The notes under the pieces are model-generated. The model saw only the letters and a list, made by a program, of their open reading frames with translations, did not search any database and was not told the DNA's origin. Both the position numbers and the translations under genes were made by a program. DNA of 64,000 bases from Phocoena phocoena (lineage: Eukaryota > Chordata > Mammalia > Artiodactyla > Phocoenidae), in the NCBI RefSeq assembly GCF_963924675.1, contig NC_089240.1:1369001-1433000 (forward strand), given 5' to 3'. Position 1 is the first letter of the stretch, and every line of letters begins with the position of its first letter. Shown piece after piece: positions 1 to 9,939 of this stretch.

Positions 1-63
1 AGGGGAGGGGACGGAGGGGAGGGGACGGGGGAGGGGAGGGGACGGGGGGGAGGGGAGGGGACG
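1..63 (+). repeat. G-rich minisatellite, truncated by window edge
   Basis: About four tandem copies of a 14-18 bp unit built from AGGGGAGGGGACGG. It directly abuts an L1 3' UTR (64-290), and other L1 copies in this window have a single G-rich purine tract at the same place (for example 36190-36212 and 50498-50520). It is therefore probably an expansion of the L1 tract. The full length is unknown because it starts at base 1. Many G-runs make G-quadruplexes likely on the plus strand. Confidence 0.8.
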
Positions 64-290
64 GACTGAGACTCTGGGATTAGCAGGTGCAAACTGTTAC
101 ATTTAGGATGGATAAACAACAAGGTCCTACTGTAGAGCACAGGGAACTCTACTCAATATCCTGGGATAAACCATCATGGAAAAGAATAGGGAAAAAAACG
201 TATATATGTGTGTAACGGAATCACTCCGCTGTACACCAGAAATGAACACGACATTGTAAATCAACTATACTTCAATTAAATAAAATTTTT
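64..290 (+). mobile_element. LINE-1 3' UTR (cetartiodactyl type), 5'-truncated
   Basis: Typical L1 3' UTR landmarks: GGTCCTACTGTAGAGCACAG, then ATTGTAAATCAACTATACTT and an AATAAAA-rich 3' end at about 285. Only the 3' UTR is present. Confidence 0.85.
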
Positions 291-419
291 TAAATACATC
301 CTTCTTAGTTTCCTCAAGTGTAAAATGACGAATTATAATAAAAGGATTTACCTCCAAGCATAAATATAAATAGACTGATATGGATGTGTGAGTGCCAGTT
401 AGCAAACCATTACTAATAC

Positions 420-898
420 GGGCAGACCTCACTTTACTGCGCTCCACCGACACCGCATTTCTTTTACACACTGAAGGTCTGGGGCGGCCCCACGTCGGGT
501 ACGTCTACTGACGCCATTTTTCCAACATCATTTGCTCGCTTTGTGTCTCTGTGTCCCATTTTGGTCATTCTCGCAGTATTTTAAACTTTTCCATTATTAT
601 TCTATTCGCTACAGTGATCTCTGATCAGGGATCTCGGATGTTACCACTGCAGAAAGATTATGACTAACTGTGGGCTCAGAGGACGGTTAGCATTTTTTAG
701 CAGGAAGGTATTTGCGAAAGGTGTGTACACTGTTCTTACAGACATGATGCTAGCGCACACTTAGACCGCAGTGTAGTGTCAGCAGCACTTTTAGATGCAT
801 TCGGAGCAGAAAAGTTCGTGTGACTCGCTTTACCGCAATATTTGCTCCACTGCTGCGGTCTGGAAGCAAACCCGCAGCATCTCCCAGGTCTGCCTGTG
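420..898 (+). mobile_element. Tigger-type (TcMar) DNA transposon, internally deleted
   Basis: The left end (CGGGCAGACCTC) and right end (AGGTCTGCCTG) are imperfect inverted copies of the Tigger terminal repeat. Internal blocks (CCATTTTTCCAACA..., GTGTCTCTGTGTCCCATTTT, TTCGTGTGACTCGCTTTA) match the outer parts of Tigger1-like elements as I remember them. The transposase region is missing, so this is a non-autonomous copy. A second copy lies at 22753-23660. Confidence 0.7.
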
Positions 899-1057
899 TT
901 AGTCAACACAGCTTTCACCTCGACACAGGTTGATTTACAAACGTTTGGGGGTGTGAACCGCCATCACCTGGGACGAGCACCCCGCCCAGTGCGTCGTGGT
1001 GACGGGTCACCCTGACCGTCCTGGCAGCACCCGGGACCCCTGGCGACTGGCACCCAC

Positions 1058-1265
1058 CTGCTCTGAAGGTCGTCCAAGTTCAGTTCCCCGACGTAGTGCG
1101 TGGCCGAGGACACGGTCACCACCCTCGCGCTGCAGCCGGGGGCACCCGACTCCCGCAGGGTGTCCAGGAGGAGGTTGGTCAGCAGGAAGTGCCCCAGGTA
1201 GTTCACACCAAAGTGCTCCTCAAAGCCGTCCTCGGTGGTCCCCTGCGGCACCATCATTACACCAG
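1058..1265 (-). CDS. DHRSX: DHRSX internal exon (exon 4 equivalent)
   Basis: This is a 208-bp coding exon of the same SDR enzyme. Its first two bases complete the Ala of NNAG. It then encodes 68 residues starting GVMMVPQ, through [17 protein letters not shown] and [10 protein letters not shown] to ELNLDDLQS, and ends with two bases of a split codon (phase 2). NYLGHFLL is the SDR helix-5 segment with the conserved Asn. In RVVTVSS the serine is the catalytic-triad Ser. The YxxxK pair would be in the next exon, left of the window. The acceptor is CCTGTGTCCCCAG and the donor is CAG|GTGGGT. Spliced to the exon at 17572-17673 it gives an uninterrupted frame that closely resembles mammalian DHRSX as I remember it. 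A TGGGA-type pentanucleotide array begins about 45 bp upstream of the acceptor in transcript direction. Confidence 0.96.
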
Positions 1266-1301
1266 CTGGGGACACAGGAGGGTTCAGGGACAGTGAGACA
1301 G

Positions 1302-1715
1302 GAGGAAATGGGATGAGGATGGCAGGAGATGGGAGGAGGCGGGATGGGATGAGGTAGGGGGAGGTGGAATGGGAAGAGATGGGATGGGATGAGGTGGGAT
1401 GGGAAGAGATGGGACAGGATGAAGTGGGACGGGATGAAGTAGGATGGGATGAGATGGGATGGGATGAGATGGGATGGAATGAGGTGGGATGGGAGATGAC
1501 ATGGTTTGGATAACATGGGATGACATGGGATGGGATGGGATGGGAGGAGATGAGGTGGGATGAGGTGACATGGGATGAGGATGGAAGAATATAAGATGAG
1601 GCTGGATGGGATGGGATGGGATGGGATGGGATGGGATGGGGTGGGGTGGGGTGGGATGAGGTGGGACGAGGATGGGATGGGATGGGATGGGATGGGAGGA
1701 GGTAGGACAGGATGG
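1302..1715 (+). repeat. Pentanucleotide TGGGA-type array
   Basis: Degenerate tandem TGGGA/TGAGG/TGGGG repeat over about 410 bp, purest at about 1609-1650 and 1672-1697. In the DHRSX transcript (minus strand) it reads TCCCA-rich and pyrimidine-rich, just upstream of the exon at 1058-1265. Confidence 0.95.
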
Positions 1716-2400
1716 CGGCGCTGCCCCCCAGGTGGATGGGGCACCTGCCCAGCGCCAGGAGGGTAGCTCTGGTCCTGGCTGCTGCCCCACCTTCCTGCCT
1801 CAGTTTCCTGCTCTGTACACGGTGGGGAAGATGCCAAAAGACCAACCAGACCCCTTCCTGCTCTCAAACTCTGCCCTTCGATGGCCCGAGCTTGTAAATG
1901 ATGACAAAAGAGCAGGACCCCCCAGAAAGTGAGACTGTCCTGAGTCTCCCACCAGTGTCCCCCGGGCCGGTCACTCTTCTGGATGGGAAGAGCCATCCAC
2001 AGATGCCAGGGGCCTGGTCTGAGGCGTGGGCAGCACAGCTGGGACACCAGGGGGTGACGCTAACCTATGGTCCACAGGCAGGTGGACAGAGCACTGATCC
2101 CCAAACCCACGTTGCCACGGCAGCCCCTCAGGCGCCCTTTGGGGAACTGCAGGCCCCAGCAGGCCCCAGCCAGCCCGTCGGCCATCGGTCCATAAACACA
2201 TTTGTGAGGCATGTCCTGGGGCTCCGTCCATTCTACCCGTCAGTTTGGGACACCCAAGCCTGCCCTCCGGTGGGGGGCAAAAGTCATCCAAATCCCTGTC
2301 CCCAAGTCCCTCCCACAGAGGCCAGGACACAGGTGATGGGCAGAACACATGCCCGGCCCATATGGTTCCATCTCCTAGAGCAGCCAACGGGCTTGCACGT
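1716..2400. other. Unassigned GC-rich intronic sequence
   Basis: No coding exon, RNA gene or recognised repeat was identified. Long open frames here on both strands have no recognisable family features and are probably chance frames in GC-rich DNA. Confidence 0.5.
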
Positions 2401-2404
2401 GTGT

Positions 2405-3515
2405 TTGTCTATGTGTGTGTCTAGGTGTGTGTGTGTGTGCATGGAATCGTATGTGGTCGTATGTATTTGCACACGCACACATTTATACATACATGTTTGT
2501 GTATTTGCATGCACGTTTACAAGTGCCTATCGACTCATACACGTGTTGTCTTTTGCATATACGGTAGATGCATGTGTATATGTACTTGCATGAATGCCTG
2601 CACTTGCATAGAACATGTGCCTGTGTATATGTGTGCATATTTGTGAGTATGTGAGCAGTTATTTGCCTATGTGTAAGTACTCAAGTCAACTATGCATTTG
2701 CACGTGCTTATGGGTAATGCATGCACACGTGTATTTCCAGTTGTATATTCGTCCACACAGGCTTTTGTATTTGCATATATATTTGCATTTACAAGTTGTT
2801 TTGCATATATGGATGATTTTTATGCACATATATTTTTGCATGTGTATATACATGTCTTTGTACTTGCATGTGTATACACTTCTCTGGGTATATGCATTTG
2901 CATATGTGTATATGTTTATGTTGATATGTTTATTTACATGGATGTATAGACATATTTGTATTTACATATGTATACGTACATTTGTATGTGGCTGTATATC
3001 CATTTCTATACGTAATTCCCTGTATATGCATTTGTATATATGTATGTGTTTGTTGATGTGTGTTTTTTGTGTTTTTTGTGTTTTTTTGCGGTACGCGGGC
3101 CTCTCACTGCCGTGGCCTCTCCCGTTGCGGAGCACAGGCTCCGGACGCGCAGGCTCAGCGGCCATGGCCCACGGACCTAGCTGCTCCGCAGCATGTGGGA
3201 TCTTCCTGGACCGGGGCACGAACCCACATCCCCCGCATCGGCAGGCGGACTCTCAACCACTGCACCACCAGGGAAGCCCGATGTGTGTGCATTTTATGTG
3301 GATGTACTCGTACAGGTATACATATATATTTGTATGTGCCTGTGTATGCATTTCTACATGTAATTCTCCATATACACATTTGTATACGTGTTTGTTGATG
3401 TGTATTTTATATGGATGTGTACTTCTATATGTATATATTTTGTATTTGTATATGTGTGTGTATATATATATTTGTATGTGCCTGTGTATGCATTTCTACA
3501 TAGCATTCTCCATAT
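2405..3515 (+). repeat. TG/TA-rich degenerate array with a higher-order unit of about 120-140 bp
   Basis: Long run of alternating purine-pyrimidine words (TGTATATG, TTTGTATGTG, TTTGCATATG). A longer unit starting TTTGTATGTG(G/C)CTGT occurs at 2981, 3329 and 3471, so the array has higher-order structure. A SINE at 3064-3279 interrupts it. Frames across the array are repeat translations. Confidence 0.9.
3064..3279 (-). mobile_element. CHR-type SINE, full length, young-looking
   Basis: Minus-strand tRNA-derived SINE running from a T-rich tail at 3064 to the GGGCTTCCCTGG head at about 3279. It has a clean target-site duplication GATGTGTGT at 3055-3063 and 3280-3288, inside the TG/TA array. Confidence 0.92.
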
Positions 3516-4185
3516 ACGCATTCATGTCTGAGTAACTGTATGTGTGGACAGTTTTCCCAGCTGCATTGCAAGGCCCCTCCCGGGCCACACAGCACGTCCC
3601 TCCACACTCAGGTCCCGGGTAGGTCTCACGACCCCACACATCCCCACTGCAGATTCTGAGGTCCCTGAGGCAAGAAAACATCTGATTCAGGCTCTAGCTT
3701 TCACAGAGCCAGCCAAGTGCTCTCGGTGTTGCAAGGTGGTGATATTAAAAAAACAAAGCTGTAGGGAGGCTGCAGGCTGATGGCAGCTTCCACAGACAAG
3801 GATGGAAGAGGAACCATGACGGAAGATGCGGCTCCCGACGCAGAAACGAGAAGACGGGGAGTTCAGGTGTGTGGTGTGTCACCCTCACACGCATCCTGGC
3901 CACACCTACCTCTTCCCTCCACACCCAGCTCTCCCCAAAAACCTCCGGGCTGTTCAAAGTTTATCCCCTGCGCTGATGACTGTCAAACATCATGAGTATG
4001 GCACCGCATGGACAGAGGCCACAGACACGAGAAAAACGAGCTATACGTGTCTTAGGCACCCAATGGAGTGTGTGTTCAAATATACCTACAGCCACTAAAA
4101 TTCGATGAACAAAACAGATTGGGAGTTTGGGACTGACAGGTTCACACAGCTATATTTAAAATAAAATGCCTTTCCATTAAAACAA
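3516..4185. other. Unassigned intronic sequence
   Basis: Unique-looking sequence with no exon or repeat family recognised. Confidence 0.4.
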
Positions 4186-4189
4186 CATA

Positions 4190-4255
4190 AAGAAGAAGTG
4201 GCTTGGCAAAGTTCACACAGCCAGTAAATGATAGAATTAGAACTAAAAATCCTTT
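4190..4255 (-). mobile_element. MIR fragment
   Basis: Short match to the antisense MIR core (GGCTTGGCAAAGTTCACACAG then CCAGTAAATGATAGAATTAG). It is old and partial. Confidence 0.5.
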
Positions 4256-4267
4256 TGTTTTTTTAGG

Positions 4268-4410
4268 TCAAAGGATGACTTTATTTTTAACTTTTATATT
4301 GGGGTACAGTTGATTTACAATGTTGTGTTGGTGTCAGGTATGCAGCAAAGTGATTCAGTGACACATAGATGTGTATCTATTCTTTTTCAAATTCTTTTCC
4401 CATTTAGGTT
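4268..4410 (-). mobile_element. LINE-1 3' UTR fragment, antisense
   Basis: TTGGGGTACAGTTGATTTAC, TTGTGTTGGTGTCAGG and GCAAAGTGATTCAGT are the reverse complement of the L1 3' terminus seen in sense at 10660-10720. The element is strongly truncated. Confidence 0.75.
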
Positions 4411-4685
4411 ACTACAGAACCAAAACCCATTATTTTAACTCTAAACCCTACGATTCTCTTTTTCCCCAGGACCACTATGTAACCAAAAATAGGTTTTCTC
4501 AGCTACAGACCTACACGCTCCAGCATGTTTGGTCTCTAAACTTGTGTCATTCTGAGATGAGACACTTTGTTATGATTTTCACACTCAAATGAATTTGTTG
4601 AGATTATATGATATTAGGCTCAAAAATATTCTAAAATGTTGTCTTGTAGTCAATAAAAAGTAAGGTATAAAAAAAAATGTTTCTG

Positions 4686-5037
4686 GACTTCCCTGAAGGT
4701 CCAGCAGTAAAGAATCCACCTTCCGGGCTTCCCTGGTGGCGCAGTGGTTGAGAGTCCGCCTGCCGATGCAGGGGACACAGGTTTGTGCCCCGGTCCGGGA
4801 AGATCCCACATGCTGCGGAGCGGCTGGGCCCGTGAGCCAGGGCCGCTGAGCCTGCGCGTCCAGAGCCTGTGCTCTGCAATGGGAGAGGCCACAGCAGTGA
4901 GAGGCCCGCGTACCGCAAAAAATAAAAAAATAAAAAAAGAATCCACCTTCCAATGCAGGGGACGTGGGTTCGATCCCTGGTTGGACCACTAAGATCCCAC
5001 ATGCCACGTGGCACGGCCAAAATAAATTAAAACTTTG
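4686..5037 (+). mobile_element. Older CHR-type SINE, split by a younger SINE
   Basis: The outer element is in two parts, 4686-4724 (GACTTCCCTGAAGGTCC head) and 4952-5037 (GGGTTCGATCCCTGG B-box and tail). It is flanked by the target duplication AAAAATGTTTCTG at 4673-4685 and 5038-5050. The interruption is the SINE at 4725-4935. Confidence 0.88.
4725..4935 (+). mobile_element. CHR-type SINE nested in an older SINE
   Basis: Full-length copy beginning GGGCTTCCCTGGTGGCGCAG and ending CCGCGTACCGC plus an A-rich tail. A perfect 16-bp duplication, AAAGAATCCACCTTCC, flanks it at 4709-4724 and 4936-4951. Confidence 0.95.
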
Positions 5038-5050
5038 AAAAATGTTTCTG

Positions 5051-5734
5051 AAGAGCATGCCAGGGTGCCATTCAGAAGTCATCCAGAAGAAACACAGGCT
5101 TTTTGGTTGCCACGTGGACATAAGGTCTGGCATTTAGAGAAAACGCACGCACTTCCCTGGTGATGTGTTTCCTTGATCGCCTAAGTTAGTGGACGAAGCT
5201 GGACCAATGAGCTCTGTCAGTGCCTGCAGTGCAGGCAGCCCTCAGCACAGGACAGACCCGTGCATCCAGGGCACTTGGCTGATGTGAGGCTGGTTGAAAG
5301 GGACAGCGGCCTCCAAGCAGCCGGACAACCAGCCTGCACATTCGTATGACACCCGTTTCCTCAGGAGACGGAGTCTGGGTCGCATTCCTCAAATCCTGGC
5401 AGCCTCATGAACTCTGCTGTCATGAGTCGAATGCAGTGGCAGTGACAATGTCGTACAACGTCCAAGGGCATATGCTCAGAAAGACCCCGGAGCTTCCGGT
5501 TTTCAGAATTCTGTCTTTCTGGGCACAGCCAGCTTCACTAGAGAAGGCTGGCAGTTCTAAGATCACTATTTTGGTGAGGAGACCGCACGTGGGAATCTGG
5601 TCGACCAGCTCAGCTGAGGCCAGGCGACGGGCAGGACCGGTTTCCCGCCACAGGAGAAAGCCACCCTGGACGTCTGGCCCTGGCTGACCCGTCAGACAAC
5701 GGCGACCCAGGTGCAACCCCATGGGAGGCCCAGA
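5051..5734. other. Unassigned intronic sequence
   Basis: No repeat or exon was recognised. Frames on both strands lack recognisable motifs. Confidence 0.4.
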
Positions 5735-6325
5735 GTGATGACTGCCCAAAATGCAAGCACAATGGTTGTTTTGATAGCAGCACTGTTTACGATAGCCAAG
5801 ACGTGGGAGCCACCTAAGTGTCCAAAGACAGAGGGATGGATAAAGAAGATGTGGTACATATACACAATGGAATATTACTCAGCCAGAAAAAAGAATGAAA
5901 TCACGCCGTCTGCAGCAACGTGGATGGACCTAGAGATCATTATACTTCGTGAAATAAGGCAAATACTATAGGATATCACTTATATGTGGAATCTGAAAAA
6001 GACAACAAACTAGTGAATATAACAAAAAAGAAGCCGACTCACAGGTATAGAGAACAAATTAGTGGTTCCCAGTGAGGAGAGGAAAGGGGGGAGGGGCAGG
6101 ATGGGGGGAGGGGAGTAAAGAGGAACAAGCTATTATGCATAAAATAAATAAGCTAGAAGGACATATGTACAGCACGGGGAACACAGCCAATATTTTATAA
6201 TACCTACAAATGGAGTATAATGTTTAGAAGTTGTGAATCGCTATATTGTATACCTGTACCTCATATAATATCGTACATCCACTGTACTTCAGTAAATATA
6301 AATAAAAAATAAAAAAGGAGACGGT
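5735..6325 (+). mobile_element. LINE-1 3' end (ORF2 C-terminus plus 3' UTR)
   Basis: 5'-truncated L1. The frame at about 5800-5970 reads the ORF2 tail ([20 protein letters not shown] then [14 protein letters not shown]) with stops and changes. A G-rich tract at 6078-6117 and a 3' terminus with AATAAAAAATAAAAAA follow. Confidence 0.9.
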
Positions 6326-6329
6326 TACT

Positions 6330-7320
6330 TTGAGCCACTAGGATGGGGGAGTGGTCTGTGCACGCTGAAACGGCCAAGTCCAGGCTAGAGAGCTCCATCT
6401 CCTGGGACAAACTGGCAGCCACTAGACATGCCCTTCCAAGTGTCAAAATCCATTGGAAAATGCCCCACATCACGGAGCAGGGGCATTTGAAGGGGATATG
6501 GGGTCAGCAGGAATTATGGCCTGAATCTGGGGGTGTTAACCCACAGCGACTTCCCAGGCTTCCACCTGGTGAGTTGAGGGTAACATTCATTATATAATAA
6601 AAGGAAGCTGGAGGTGGTTGTTACTTCCTTACTATAATCTTTGATTCCTTGCACGTTGACAGCAGAGGAAACAGCCAGGAGGCTCGGGTCAGCCAGACAT
6701 TGGAACAGCTGCACCAACTCTGAATGTCACCCCGCTGGGGCAGAACAGCCGGACTCATCCGTGTTCATGTTCGCTGGGGCACCCGTGGTCCGCTTCGTGG
6801 TGACCTGAGCTGAAGGGCAACCCCTCCCCGATCTCCTTGAGGCTCTACCTATTCCATCCGTCCCACTCCGTATTACGTATTTCCTAACGAGAATGTACAA
6901 GACAGGACACGTGCGGCAATGACGCAGCCCTGGGGACATGCCAACATGGATCGTCGTTGCATACAAGCTCTGCTGACAGATTCTAGCAGAAACTCACTGA
7001 CCCCGAGCAACAGTGAGGATGCTCTGGGCACAGCACGAGTTCAAGGTGAATTGGGAAATCATCACAGTCATCTGAGCAAGGACTGGGCGGAAATAGCATC
7101 GTTAGGGAAAACATATTTTTAAAGCAACAGCAAGGACATCGCGGCCATGCACACAGCTGCCCACCCACCGTGTTCCAGAAGCGTCTAGCCCATCCTGGGG
7201 TTCATCCACCGGGGAAGCTGTGTGAGGGCTACAGCCCCACGGAGGCTGGACCCCCAAAAAACTCCCGGGGTCCCTGCCCACGACTAAGCCCACAATAAAG
7301 TGAGATGCTGAGAATAATCA
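6330..7320. other. Unassigned intronic sequence
   Basis: No exon or recognised repeat. A GTDGIG tripeptide-like string in a minus-strand frame at 6727-6966 is not the DHRSX cofactor exon, because neighbouring residues do not match. Confidence 0.4.
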
Positions 7321-7330
7321 CTCCGGTTTC

Positions 7331-7528
7331 TTTTTTTTTTTTTTTTTTAAGGTGGACCATTTTCTTAAAATTTCTTTTATTGAATCTGTAACGATATGAC
7401 TCCTGTTTTATGCTTTGGTTGTTTGGCCACAAGGCCTGTGGGATCTTAGTTCCCCGACCAGGGATGGAACCCACATCCCCTGGATTGGAAGGCAGAGTCT
7501 TAACCACTGGACCACCTGGGAAGTCCCT
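7331..7528 (-). mobile_element. CHR-type SINE, antisense, older
   Basis: T-rich tail at 7331-7348, then GGGATCTTAGTTCCCCGACC and the antisense B-box, ending ACCTGGGAAGTCCC. The short duplication GGTTTC (7325-7330 and 7529-7534) is a plausible target site. Confidence 0.88.
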
Positions 7529-7793
7529 GGTTTCCATTTTTAAAGCAAAATGTCCTAGACAGCTCCCTGGGTAGCAGATCTAACTGCAACAATATTTACT
7601 GAACGTCTGGAGCATGCTGAGGGAGAGATTTTAAAGGTTCACCCACGTCGCTGCACTTGTATTTTTTAAATGGATAAAGGGACGATGTCACGTCAGGGCT
7701 TCACATGGTCACCCTTGTTAGTGACCATCCGTGAAAACAGCAGCCTCTGCGAACTGACACATAGTAAAAGAAGCCATAAAAAAATATCTGCTA

Positions 7794-7910
7794 GGGACTT
7801 CCCTGGAGGTCCAGTGGTTGGGACTCCACGCTTCCACTGCAGGGGGCACGGGTTCGATCCCTGGGCTGGGCACTAAAATCCCGCAAAGCTGAACAGTGCA
7901 CCCCCAAAAC
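7794..7910 (+). mobile_element. CHR-type SINE, short, older
   Basis: Starts GGGACTTCCCTGGAGGTCC, carries the B-box GGGTTCGATCCCTGG and ends in an A-rich stretch. ATCTGCTAG at 7785-7793 and ATCTGCTCG at 7912-7920 form a target duplication with one mismatch. Confidence 0.88.
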
Positions 7911-8010
7911 AATCTGCTCGTTGATGGATGCATTTGATTGGTGAGTGGACACACGTCTGTGGCCTGGAATATCTCATCGTCACAGATGGCTTCTACGCTT
8001 TGTACCTGTG

Positions 8011-8138
8011 TTTTTTTTTTTAATTTTCCGGCTGTGCCACACAGCTTATGGGATCTTAGCTCCCCGACCAGGTATCGAACCCGAGCCCTGGCAGTGAAAG
8101 CACGGAGTTTTAACCAGTGCACTGCCAGGAAATTCCCC
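8011..8138 (-). mobile_element. CHR-type SINE, antisense, short
   Basis: T-tract, GGGATCTTAGCTCCCCGACC, antisense B-box (TATCGAACCC), then TGCCAGGAAATTCCCC. The sequence has drifted. Confidence 0.85.
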
Positions 8139-8607
8139 CACTGTTTTTACTTCTATAGATAATTTTTGCCTTGCATAGAGAAGCCAAGCCACTCGTCTGT
8201 AGGATGTTTCCAATCCAAAGAAAACGTATACGTTTTGTATCCAAGAAACTATAACGTGTACTGTTTGCACTTGCCTGCTGGGATGTGGGCAGACTCTCTG
8301 CATGGTTTTCATGCTTTTCTAATGGATACTGGCCGATGATGCTTGTTCATGGAGATGTATCAAATGTCTTCTTTGCCTGTGTATTTCCATGCTTAGGTAT
8401 TTCTAACGTTTATTTTTTTCTCTGTCTACTTCCATATATAGCGACGCACCATGAAAAGTAAATGGCATGAACGATATGTATATTATTATTCAAAATGAAG
8501 TCTTTCACTTAAAAATAAACCATGTGTTATTCCTTATAGAGAAGGAAAAAAAAATAGATGTGTCCCAATCAGGAGAGGATGAGAGAGATTTATTTGCCTT
8601 ACGGGGG

Positions 8608-8693
8608 AAAAGAGAGGGGCAGGGAATGAGAGAGAGAGAGAGACAGAGAGAGATAAAGACACAGAGAGAGAGAGAGAGAGGGAGAGAGAGAGG

Positions 8694-8724
<31 letters not shown>

Positions 8725-8938
8725 AGGGAGAGAGGGAGGGAGGGAGAGAGGGAGGGAGGGAGGGAGGGAGAGAGGGAGAGAGGGAGAGAGGGAGAGAGGG
8801 AGAGAGGGAGAGAGGGAGAGAGGGAGAGAGGGAGAGAGGGAGAGAGGGAGAGAGGGAGAGAGGGAGAGAGGGAGAGAGGGAGAGAGGGAGAGAGGGAGAG
8901 AGGGAGAGAGGGAGAGAGGGAGAGAGGGAGAGAGAGAA
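8608..8938 (+). repeat. Purine-only array: AG-rich then (AGAGAGGG)n
   Basis: About 330 bp of almost pure A/G. From about 8765 the array is a regular 8-bp repeat, AGAGAGGG, about 21 copies with hardly any variation. The apparent protein frame at 8467-8973 (Arg/Glu/Gly repeats) is a translation of this array. Confidence 0.97.
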
Positions 8939-8939
8939 G

Positions 8940-9935
8940 GGTATATTCTAGCTGGTGCCCAATGGCTACATGAAGGATTAAGTCCAGAACACGAGGAACA
9001 TCTTAGAAAACTCTTGCAGACAATCCACCATCAGTCCAGGGCTGACCACGAAACCTACCTCCAGAGCTGGGGTCTGCCGCAAATTTGGAATCCAGAGACT
9101 TTACCATCAGTGGAACTAAAAACGCAAAAGTGAAGACGTCTGGAAGCAGGCAACCAAGGCAGTCAACAGAGGAATGCAAAAATGTTCGGAAAGAAGGATA
9201 GAAGATTCTGGAAAGGGATGAGGGTTCTGAATCCACCTACAGAACGCGACCAGGAAAGGAGGTGCTTATGTGTCTCGGGGAAGATCTATAGATGGAGGGA
9301 AGCCTGTGATCTGAGGCAGGACCGGGGGTGGCAATGAACCCAGGTGTTTGTCAGCCCAGCAGGACCCGGGTGCTGGGGCTGAGTGCTTAGGGGTACCGAA
9401 CACAGTCACATCCTGGGCCAGTGAAAATGTCGCGCTTCAAAGAGCACATGAGTGTGTCCCAAATCATCCTTAAGTCAATGGAGAAAACACTGGCTAGAGC
9501 ATCACGTGGACAGGTCCACAGGTCAGCCTCGTACTGTGTTCCCAACACTGTCATCTCCCTGTCACCACAGAGGACAGACCGCCCCACGCCCCCACGGCCA
9601 CGGCAGAGATGCCACCACTTACTGAGGATGTTTCCGCAACGAGCAACTATGCGCACTAGAAATACCCCCTGGGGACCCGCTATAAGCACAGCCAGGACAC
9701 CTGGGGCCAGGGGATCGGAAACACCTACTCTGTTAAGAGCTCCTGTGTTGCACTGTTTCCAAAAAGACATCAAAGTGAGGCAGCAGAAGCATGCGTCCTC
9801 TCGGGGAGGGTGCCCCAAAAGCAGCATCTCCCTCCCACCCAGAAAACCCTTCTGAAAAGGAGACAATTTCAGCATCGACTCACTGCGCCTCGCACACAGC
9901 GAAGGGGCTAAAACCCATCCCATTCCGTCTGAGGA
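8940..9935. other. Unassigned intronic sequence
   Basis: No exon or recognised repeat. Overlapping frames at 9387-9971 on both strands have no family motif. Confidence 0.4.
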
Positions 9936-9939
9936 TAAA

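Noticed and set aside
964..1845. Long minus-strand open frame of 293 codons
   Set aside because: Only its C-terminal part (1058-1265) is a real exon with splice sites. The rest translates the TCCCA array (Ser-His-Pro runs) and intron.
6727..6966. GTDGIG string resembling the SDR cofactor motif of DHRSX
   Set aside because: Surrounding residues do not match DHRSX, there are no fitting splice sites, and it lies on the wrong side of exon 3 for the upstream exon.
8467..8973. 168-codon plus frame rich in Arg, Glu and Gly
   Set aside because: It is the translation of the purine-only AGAGAGGG array.
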